NCBI GenBank assembly: GCA_014860725.1
Contig: JACZJD010000566.1
Span: forward strand, 1-5,933
DNA: 5,933 bases
Reading direction: 5' to 3'
From: Aquamicrobium sp.
GTDB taxonomy: Bacteria > Pseudomonadota > Alphaproteobacteria > Rhizobiales > Rhizobiaceae
Part shown: positions 1-5,516 of the stretch, in pieces
Layout of the letters: every line of letters starts with the position of its first letter
Numbering within the stretch: the stretch's first letter is position 1
Notes under the pieces: generated by a model
Database searches by the model: none
What the model was told of the DNA's origin: nothing
Seen by the model: only the letters and a program-made list of their open reading frames with translations
Position numbers and translations under genes: made by a program

Positions 1-1971
1 GGCGAGGGGCTGCTGCCGTTGCGCCGCCGGCTGATCGAGATCGAGGCCGAGCTCGCCGCCGTGTCGGCGGCGCTGGACGACGAGCTCGACGCCCTCACCT
101 CCGAGGCGCAGCGGCTGCGCGACAAGTCGCGCGCGGCGACGCTGGAGCGGATATCCTCCGTCTCGCGCCTTTCCTTCGCGCTCGGCACCGCGCTAGCGCT
201 GGCGACCGCCTTCGCGGTTCTCGCCGGCACCTTCATCTGGCTCTATGCGCGCCGGCGCATCGTCGGCCGGCTCGGCGCGGTGGCGAGCCGCATCGTGCAG
301 GTGGCGCAGGGCAGGTTCGGCGAGCCGTTGGCGATCACCGGCCCCGACGAGATCGGCAGGCTGGAGAAGGCGCTGAACGTGCTGCGCCGGCGCTCGCTGG
401 AAGCGGCGAACCTGCGCCGCAGCCTCGAGGAGGCAGTGAGGGCGCGCACCGCGGACGTGGTGCAGGAGATGCACGTCTCGGACGCGGCCCGCACCGAGGC
501 GGAGGAGGCGAACCGCGCCAAGACCCATTTCCTCGCCCGCATGAGCCACGAGATCCGCACGCCGCTGAACGGCGTCATCGGCATGCTCCGCCTGCTGGCC
601 GCCGACGAGGAGCGCCCGGCAAGGCGGCAGAGGCTGCAGGCCGCGCTCGCCTCGGCCGACGACCTCAAGGAGCTGACCAGCGACATCCTCGCCTTTGCGA
701 GCGGCGAGGAAGGCATCCGCAACGAAAGCAGCGTCGCCTTCGACCCGCGGCGGCTCGCCGCCCAGCTCGGCGACCATCTGCGCACGCTCGCCGGGGAGAA
801 GGGCCTGGCCGCGGACGTCCGCATCGCCGACACCCTGCCGGCGACGCTGGTGGGCGACGCGCTTCGCATCAGGCAGGTCCTCGGCAACCTGATCTCGAAC
901 GCGGTCAAATATACCGAGCAGGGCCTGGTGGTGCTCCAGATCGATCACGGCCCCGCGCCGGAAGGCGGCGGGCACGTGGTCAGCTTCGCGGTCAGCGACA
1001 CCGGCGTCGGCATGACGCGCGAGGAGACGCAGCACGCCTTCGACGTCTACGGCCGCACCGGCGACGCCCGCCGCAAGGGGATCGAGGGCACGGGCCTCGG
1101 TCTCGCCGTCGCGAGGCAGCTGACCGATGCGATGGGCGGCGGCTTGACGGTCGAGAGCGAGCCGGGCGTCGGAAGCCGCTTCACCCTGACCCTGTCGCTG
1201 CCCGAGGGAGACCCGGCGGCGACGGCGCCCGACGACGCGCTGCCTGCCGCCCGGATCGCGGAGGGACGGCGCGTGCTCGTCGTCGACGACCACGCCGTCA
1301 ACCGGCTGGTGGCGCGCAGCTACCTCGAACGGTTCGGCGCCACGGTCGTGGAGGCTGCGACCGGAGCGGAAGCGCTGGTCGCGGCGGTCCGGGGAGAGTT
1401 CGACCTCATCCTGCTCGACCTCCACCTTCCCGACATCCAGGGCGCGCGGCTCGCCGCGCAGATCGAGCGCAAGGGCGCGCGCGTCGCCGTCCTGACCGCC
1501 GATCTGGTGACTGACGACGCCGGGACCCGCGCCGAGCTCGGCGTCGACCATGTGCTGATGAAGCCGCTGTCGCCGCGGGCGCTGGCCGCGCTCCTTTCCG
1601 AGCAGGCGCCACCGACTGCCGACGACGCCGCAGACGGCCCCGAATTACGCATCGTGGAGGACGTCGCCGACCTCGGCGCCGAGACGGTGAGCGTCATCGT
1701 CGGCAGCTACCTTCAGGACCTCCCGGCCGCCGTCGAGGCCATCCTGAGCGCCGGCACGGCCGAGGAGCGGCGCAAGGTCGCCCACCGCCTCAAGGGCGCG
1801 TCGGCCAATTTCGCGCTCGACGGGCTGTGCGACCTCCTCCGCCGCATCGAGGAGGACGACGGCACGGCGCTCGAAGCGCTCGGACCGGCCGCTGCGCAGG
1901 CGGCCGCGACGCTGTGCGCTGCCGCCGCCCGCGCGGGGCTTCACCTCGATCCGGCGTCGGCGAAGCAGTAG
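1..1971 (+). CDS. torS: TorS-like hybrid sensor histidine kinase (5' partial)
   Basis: Inner-membrane sensor kinase with a multistep phosphorelay, probably controlling the adjacent TorR/TorA system. The frame is open from base 1 with no credible start, so the gene begins upstream; 656 residues are present and the first transmembrane helix and most of the periplasmic sensor are missing (E. coli TorS is about 900 aa). Numbering from base 1: helical sensor remnant 1-55, TM helix about 59-82, HAMP about 85-137 and a coiled coil to about 165. The HisKA H-box is MSHEIRTPLNG with His183. The HATPase has N-box Asn296/Asn300, G1 DTGVGM 333-338 and G2 GTGLGL 363-368. The receiver spans about 423-535 with Asp429/Asp430, phosphoacceptor Asp473, Thr499 and Lys521. 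The C-terminal HPt motif HRLKGAS has His595. All phosphorelay residues are intact. The domain order matches TorS (also ArcB/EvgS-like kinases); the TorS name rests on the torR-torA neighbourhood. The 3' end overlaps convergent torR by 31 nt. Confidence 0.88.
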   Translation, partial: GEGLLPLRRRLIEIEAELAAVSAALDDELDALTSEAQRLRDKSRAATLERISSVSRLSFALGTALALATAFAVLAGTFIWLYARRRIVGRLGAVASRIVQVAQGRFGEPLAITGPDEIGRLEKALNVLRRRSLEAANLRRSLEEAVRARTADVVQEMHVSDAARTEAEEANRAKTHFLARMSHEIRTPLNGVIGMLRLLAADEERPARRQRLQAALASADDLKELTSDILAFASGEEGIRNESSVAFDPRRLAAQLGDHLRTLAGEKGLAADVRIADTLPATLVGDALRIRQVLGNLISNAVKYTEQGLVVLQIDHGPAPEGGGHVVSFAVSDTGVGMTREETQHAFDVYGRTGDARRKGIEGTGLGLAVARQLTDAMGGGLTVESEPGVGSRFTLTLSLPEGDPAATAPDDALPAARIAEGRRVLVVDDHAVNRLVARSYLERFGATVVEAATGAEALVAAVRGEFDLILLDLHLPDIQGARLAAQIERKGARVAVLTADLVTDDAGTRAELGVDHVLMKPLSPRALAALLSEQAPPTADDAADGPELRIVEDVADLGAETVSVIVGSYLQDLPAAVEAILSAGTAEERRKVAHRLKGASANFALDGLCDLLRRIEEDDGTALEALGPAAAQAAATLCAAAARAGLHLDPASAKQ

Positions 1972-2645
1972 CCTTCGCCCTGCCGTGTCAGTATCCATTC
2001 CGGATTTTCCGGGTCCGCCTCGATCTTCCTGCGCAGGCGGCCGATCAGCACGTCGATGGTGCGGTCGCCGTGGCGCAGGTCGCCGCGGCCGATCAGCTTG
2101 TTCAGCCGCGCGCGGCTCAGCGTCTGGCCCGGATAGCGCGTCAGGATGTCGACGAGGTTGAACTCGAACTTGCTCAGCGGCTCGACGCGCGCCGCCGAGA
2201 CGAGGCGATGGCGGATGCGGTCGAGCCGCCACGGGCCGAATATCTCGACCGGCTCGCCGGCCGGCGGCGGGCCGCCGATGTCGGCGATGCGGGCGAGCAG
2301 GCCCTTGATGCGCGCCGCCAGCTCGCGCTTGTCGAACGGCTTGGTGACGTAGTCGTCCGCGCCCATCTCCAGCCCGACGATGCGGTCGACCTGGTCGCTG
2401 CGCGCGGTCAGCAGGATGATGCCGACCCGCGACACCGCGCGCTGCTCGCGGGTGATGGTCAGCCCGTCCTTGCCTTCGAGATTGATGTCGAGAAGCAGCA
2501 GCTCGGGCGGGTCGGCGTCGATCACCTCCTGCATCGTCTCCGCATCCTCGACCTCGGTCACGCGGTAGCCGAGCGTGCGCAGATAGGCCCCCAGCCGCAT
2601 GCGCGTGGTGCGGTCGTCCTCGACGATGAGAATGTGGGCGGGCAT
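1941..2645 (-). CDS. torR: TorR-like OmpR-family response regulator
   Basis: Cytoplasmic DNA-binding regulator of 234 aa, near E. coli TorR length (about 230). The receiver covers about residues 3-118: acidic pair Asp10/Asp11, phosphoacceptor Asp53 in LLLLDINL, Thr80 in ILLTAR, and Lys102 in the VTKPF motif. The winged-helix domain spans about 130-232; the recognition-helix region DRTIDVLIGRLRRKIE and the wing end TRQGEGYCF are typical of the OmpR/TorR group. The start at 2645 gives a proper receiver N-terminus (MPAHILIVEDD); the upstream AAAGAAAG is only a weak ribosome-binding match. The gene is divergent from the reductase gene, as torR is from torCAD in E. coli, and its start lies 5 nt from the tandem decamer repeats. 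Its role as activator of the reductase gene is inferred from family and context; membership of the OmpR family is certain. Confidence 0.9.
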   Translation of the reverse strand: MPAHILIVEDDRTTRMRLGAYLRTLGYRVTEVEDAETMQEVIDADPPELLLLDINLEGKDGLTITREQRAVSRVGIILLTARSDQVDRIVGLEMGADDYVTKPFDKRELAARIKGLLARIADIGGPPPAGEPVEIFGPWRLDRIRHRLVSAARVEPLSKFEFNLVDILTRYPGQTLSRARLNKLIGRGDLRHGDRTIDVLIGRLRRKIEADPENPEWILTRQGEGYCFADAGSR

Positions 2646-2650
2646 GAGCT

Positions 2651-2680
2651 TTCTTTACATCTCTTTACATCGTTTCACAG
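2651..2680. promoter_or_regulatory. Three tandem 10-bp direct repeats, putative tor boxes (TorR operator)
   Basis: Three head-to-tail decamers with exact 10-bp spacing: TTCTTTACAT, CTCTTTACAT and CGTTTCACAG. The first two differ only at the first base; the third is degenerate. Tandem direct repeats one helical turn apart are the usual target of OmpR-family dimers. From memory, the E. coli tor box consensus is CTGTTCATAT, and CTCTTTACAT matches it at 7 of 10 positions. The site lies between the divergent torR and torA genes and stands out as AT-rich in GC-rich DNA. TorR binding is inferred. Confidence 0.75.
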
Positions 2681-2686
2681 GGGGCC

Positions 2687-2700
2687 TTGCTTCCGATCAA
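2687..2700. promoter_or_regulatory. FNR/FixK/Anr-type binding site
   Basis: TTGCTTCCGATCAA matches the FNR/FixK consensus TTGAT-N4-ATCAA at 9 of 10 defined positions; the right half-site is perfect and the left has one mismatch. It lies 6 bp downstream of the tor-box array. Oxygen control of the divergent reductase gene by an FnrL/FixK-type protein is an inference from the motif and the anaerobic function of the gene. Confidence 0.6.
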
Positions 2701-2704
2701 CCGC

Positions 2705-2719
2705 TTCGGGCGCCCCGAA
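2705..2719. repeat. Short inverted repeat in the torA promoter region
   Basis: TTCGGG-CGC-CCCGAA is a perfect 6-bp dyad with a 3-nt centre, between the FNR-like site and the possible -10 element. It also contains the palindrome GGGCGCCC. If the inferred transcription start near 2735 is right, it would be a DNA-level site rather than an RNA hairpin. It could be a small operator or chance in GC-rich sequence. Confidence 0.3.
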
Positions 2720-2722
2720 ACC

Positions 2723-2728
2723 TAGCTT
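2723..2728 (+). promoter_or_regulatory. Possible -10 element of the torA promoter
   Basis: TAGCTT keeps the key T, A and final T of TATAAT. Its position fits a class II FNR-type promoter: if the FNR-like site (centre 2693.5) lies at -41.5, transcription starts at about 2735 and the -10 falls at 2723-2728. No good -35 hexamer is present, as expected for an activator-dependent promoter. The match is weak; the case rests on spacing. Confidence 0.35.
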
Positions 2729-2746
2729 CCGGATGCACCCAAGATC

Positions 2747-2751
2747 GGAGG
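2747..2751 (+). promoter_or_regulatory. Ribosome binding site of torA
   Basis: GGAGG sits 6 nt before the ATG at 2758. This strong match selects that start over the in-frame ATG at 2773, which would be 21 nt away and would begin immediately before the twin-arginine motif. Confidence 0.8.
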
Positions 2752-2757
2752 CCCGCC

Positions 2758-5448
2758 ATGACATTCGTCAATATGAATCGCCGCCACTTCCTGCAAGGCG
2801 GCACCGCAGCTCTGGGAGCGAAGTGGCTGCTCGGCAGCACCGCCATCGCTTCCGGGCTCGACCCGAATTCCTTCTCGCTCGACCGCGTCTTCCACGCCAG
2901 CCACTACGGCCCGTTCGAGGCCATCGTGCGCGACGGCCGCATCGTCGGCATCAACTCCATCCCCGAGCTCGACCAGCGCCCGACGGAGATGCTGCTCTAC
3001 GGCGTGCTCGACCGCGCCTACGACAAGACGCGCATCAACTATCCGATGGTCCGCAAGTCCTATCTGGAAGGCTGGCGCACCGGCGACACCAAGCCCGAGC
3101 TGCGCGGCAAGGAAGAGTTCGTTCGCGTCGACTGGGACACCGCGCTCAAGCTCGCGGCCAAGGCCATCGTCGACACCATCGAGGCACACGGCAACCAGGC
3201 GATCCTGTCCACCTCCTACGGCGGCTGGAGCCATGCCGGCATCATGCGGCCCAACGTGCTGCAGGGCAAGTTCTTTAACCTGATCGGCGGCTGCACCAAC
3301 ACGATCGGCGACTACTCGGCCGGCGCGAGCCAGATCAGCCTGCCGCACGTCATCGGCGACATGGAGGTCTACTCGGCCCAGACGGCGTGGGAGGTCATCC
3401 GCGACAACACCGAGGTGTTCGTCCTCGTCGGCTGCGACCCGATCAAGAACAACCGCATCGAATACACCGTCGCCGACCACGGCATGTATACGCCGTGGGA
3501 GCAGATCCGCGACAACGGCTGCAAGTTCATCTCGATCAACCCGCAGAAGACGGGCTCGGACACCTATCTGAACGCGGAATGGGTCAGGATCGTCCCCAAC
3601 ACCGACGTCGCGCTGTTCCTGGCCATGGCCTACCACGTCATCGAGCAGGGCCTCGACGACAGGGACTACATGGCGAAATACACCGTCGGCGCGGACAAGT
3701 GGATCGCCTATGTCAAGGGCGAGACGGACGGCACGCCGAAGACGCCCGAATGGGCGGCCGCGATCACCGGCATTGACGCGGCGAAGATCCGCGAACTGGC
3801 CGAACTGCTCGCGAAGTCGAAGACGGAGATCGCCGGCGCATGGTCGCTGCAGCGCGCCCATCACGGCGAGCTGACGCACTGGGCGATCATCAACTTCGCG
3901 GCGCTGACCGGCAAGATCGGCAAGCCCGGTCAGGGCGTCGGCTTCTCATGGCACTACGGCAATGGCGGCATGCCGCAGTCAGGCGGCGGGACGCCGAACG
4001 CCATCAGCCAGGGCCGCAACCTCGTCACCGAATATGCGGTGCCGGCCGGCCGCCTGACCGACGCGCTGGAGAATCCGGGCAAGGAAATCTCCTACAACGG
4101 CATCCCGCGCAAGTTCCCGGACGTGAAGCTGATCTACAACTCCGGCAACAACTTCATGTCGCACCAGCAGGACACCAACCGGCTGATCCGGGCCTTGCGG
4201 AAGGTCGAGACCATCATCAGCCAGGACGTGTGGTGGACGGCGGCGACGCGCTGGGCCGACATCGTCTTCGCGGCGGCCTCGACGCTGGAGCGCGACGACA
4301 TCAGCGTCGGCGGCACCTACTCCAACGACCGCATCTACGCGATGAAGAAGGTGATCGACCCGATCGAGGAAAGCCGCAACGACTGGGACATCTTCGCCGA
4401 CCTCGCCGATCTGATCGGCATGCGGATACCCTATGTCGAGGAGGAGCAGTTCCCCGAATACATCGACATCATCAAGCTTGCCTATTCGCGGACCACGGCG
4501 TCGCAGACCACCTCGTTCGAGGAGTTCTGGGAGAAGGGCTACGCGCTCCAGCCCTACCCGCAGGAGGCGCGCAAGTGGGTGCGCCACGGCTCGTTCCACG
4601 ACGACCCGGAGGCCAACCCGCTGCACACCAGGTCGGGCAAGATCGAGATGTTCTGCGAGACCATCGCCGAGCTGAACATCGAGGACTGCCCCGGCATGCC
4701 GATGTGGCTCGAGCCGGCCGAATATCTCGGCAATGCAAGGGAAGGCCAGCTCCACCTCGTCAGCCCGCACCCGTGGTACAGGCTGCACAGTCAGATGGCC
4801 AACTCCGAACGGCTGCGCGACCTCTATATGGTGCAGGGCCGCGAGCCCGTCCGCATCAACACGAAGGACGCCGAGGAACGCGGCATCGCGGAAGGCGATC
4901 TGGTCGAGGTCTACAACGAGCGCGGCACGGTCATCGCCGGCGCGGTGGTCTCGGACGAGATCATGCCGGGCGTGGTGTCGATCTACGAGGGCGGCTGGCC
5001 GCAGCTCGACAGCAAGGGCCGCTGCAACTCGGGTCTGGTCAACTTCCTGACCTCGACCACGAGGGCGTCGGGCCTGAGCCAGGCCAACACCGCCAACACG
5101 GCGCTGGTGTCGATCCGCAAGTGCGAGGACCCGGAGAGCCCGAACAAGGCCTACGACAAGCCGGCGATCGTCGAGGACTACGAGGTCGCGGCCATCGACG
5201 ACGACGAGCTCGGCCTCGACCGCATCTACGACCTCGTCGCCTCGCTCTACGCCGACATGTCGGAAGGCGAGCGGACGTTCTACGAGCGCTGCACGGTCTG
5301 CCACAGCCCGCGCGATCCGGCCGGCCACACGCAGCTGCAGTGGAGGGCCATCACCGAATCCATGTTCCCGCGTGCCGGCCTCGAAGGCGAGGAGGCGCAG
5401 GCGGTCATGGACTTCCTGATGGAAAACGCTGCCGACGCGGTCCGCTAG
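2758..5448 (+). CDS. torA: TMAO/S-oxide reductase (TorA/DMSO reductase family) with C-terminal cytochrome c domain
   Basis: Periplasmic terminal reductase of 896 aa using bis-MGD molybdenum; expected to reduce TMAO to trimethylamine and possibly DMSO or other S-oxides. A Tat signal lies at 6-33: NRRHFLQGG with Arg8/Arg9, a hydrophobic stretch, and probable cleavage after AIA (29-31). The catalytic part runs to about 791. GDYSAGASQ at 184-192 carries Ser187, the family's molybdenum ligand; LHSQM at 676-680 and GREPV at 694-698 open the C-terminal cofactor-binding domain. No N-terminal Fe-S cysteine cluster is seen, as in TorA and DorA. E. coli TorA is about 848 aa and Rhodobacter DMSO reductase about 820; the extra length is an acidic linker (about 792-833) and a haem c domain (CTVCH 845-849). 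Tyr154 in SYGGW resembles the DMSO reductase active-site Tyr, so substrate preference is open. The gene is divergent from torR and followed by moeA; no torC or torD lies between. Confidence 0.9.
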   Translation: MTFVNMNRRHFLQGGTAALGAKWLLGSTAIASGLDPNSFSLDRVFHASHYGPFEAIVRDGRIVGINSIPELDQRPTEMLLYGVLDRAYDKTRINYPMVRKSYLEGWRTGDTKPELRGKEEFVRVDWDTALKLAAKAIVDTIEAHGNQAILSTSYGGWSHAGIMRPNVLQGKFFNLIGGCTNTIGDYSAGASQISLPHVIGDMEVYSAQTAWEVIRDNTEVFVLVGCDPIKNNRIEYTVADHGMYTPWEQIRDNGCKFISINPQKTGSDTYLNAEWVRIVPNTDVALFLAMAYHVIEQGLDDRDYMAKYTVGADKWIAYVKGETDGTPKTPEWAAAITGIDAAKIRELAELLAKSKTEIAGAWSLQRAHHGELTHWAIINFAALTGKIGKPGQGVGFSWHYGNGGMPQSGGGTPNAISQGRNLVTEYAVPAGRLTDALENPGKEISYNGIPRKFPDVKLIYNSGNNFMSHQQDTNRLIRALRKVETIISQDVWWTAATRWADIVFAAASTLERDDISVGGTYSNDRIYAMKKVIDPIEESRNDWDIFADLADLIGMRIPYVEEEQFPEYIDIIKLAYSRTTASQTTSFEEFWEKGYALQPYPQEARKWVRHGSFHDDPEANPLHTRSGKIEMFCETIAELNIEDCPGMPMWLEPAEYLGNAREGQLHLVSPHPWYRLHSQMANSERLRDLYMVQGREPVRINTKDAEERGIAEGDLVEVYNERGTVIAGAVVSDEIMPGVVSIYEGGWPQLDSKGRCNSGLVNFLTSTTRASGLSQANTANTALVSIRKCEDPESPNKAYDKPAIVEDYEVAAIDDDELGLDRIYDLVASLYADMSEGERTFYERCTVCHSPRDPAGHTQLQWRAITESMFPRAGLEGEEAQAVMDFLMENAADAVR
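5257..5445 (+). other. C-terminal mono-haem cytochrome c domain of the reductase
   Basis: Residues 834-896 form a small helical module: a helix before the haem site (GERTFYERC), the haem-attachment motif CTVCH (Cys845, Cys848, His849), then HTQLQWRAITESMFPRAGL with Met869 as the best sixth-ligand candidate, and a closing helix (EEAQAVMDFLMENAAD). The pattern resembles the mono-haem C-terminal domain of TorC-type cytochromes; this similarity is judged from memory, not an alignment. It is in frame with the reductase, with no stop or frameshift, and codon use matches the rest of the gene. Confidence 0.85.
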
Positions 5449-5460
5449 GCCGGTGAAGCA

Positions 5461-5489
5461 GGCGGCCGGGGTCCCCTGCCCCGGCCGCC
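5461..5489 (+). other. Stem-loop between torA and moeA
   Basis: GGCGGCCGGGG (5461-5471) pairs perfectly with CCCCGGCCGCC (5479-5489) around a 7-nt loop, giving an 11-bp, all-GC stem 12 nt after the torA stop. No T-run follows, so it is not a classical intrinsic terminator. It may partially terminate, protect the torA mRNA 3' end, or lower moeA expression relative to torA. Confidence 0.6.
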
Positions 5490-5503
5490 GCCGAGACGAA
5501 CCC

Positions 5504-5507
5504 GGAG
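5504..5507 (+). promoter_or_regulatory. Ribosome binding site of moeA
   Basis: GGAG lies 9 nt before the ATG at 5517 and supports that start, which adds about 20 residues ahead of the usual MoeA N-terminus. Confidence 0.6.
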
Positions 5508-5516
5508 TTTCCGAAG

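Noticed and set aside
19..21. TTG at 19 as the torS start
   Set aside because: The frame is open to base 1 and the sensor domain and first membrane helix would be missing; it is an internal Leu codon.
193..1551. 452-aa open frame on the minus strand inside torS
   Set aside because: The translation is rich in Arg, Ala, Asp and Val with no recognisable domain; it is the antisense shadow of a high-GC gene whose plus-strand frame shows all kinase and phosphorelay motifs.
2599..2757. N-terminal extension of torA to 2599
   Set aside because: It would run through the tor-box repeats and the start of torR, and would bury the Tat signal 53 residues inside the protein; the strong GGAGG before 2758 marks the real start.
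1827..3278. 483-aa plus-strand frame spanning torR and the start of torA
   Set aside because: It crosses the intergenic regulatory region and lies antisense to torR and out of frame with torA; it has no domain and a composition typical of shadow frames.
2722..3879. 385-aa minus-strand frame opposite torA
   Set aside because: Low-complexity Val/Asp/Arg/Ala translation without motifs, fully antisense to a clearly coding region.
3979..5328. 449-aa minus-strand frame opposite torA
   Set aside because: Antisense shadow with repetitive Val/Asp/Arg content and no recognisable family.
3840..5456. 538-aa plus-strand frame overlapping torA in another phase
   Set aside because: Arg/Gly/His/Pro-rich shadow of torA; it has no domain and no ribosome binding site.
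5461..5489. Rho-independent terminator of torA
   Set aside because: The stem is strong but is followed by GCCGAGACG rather than a T-run, so it is reported only as a stem-loop.
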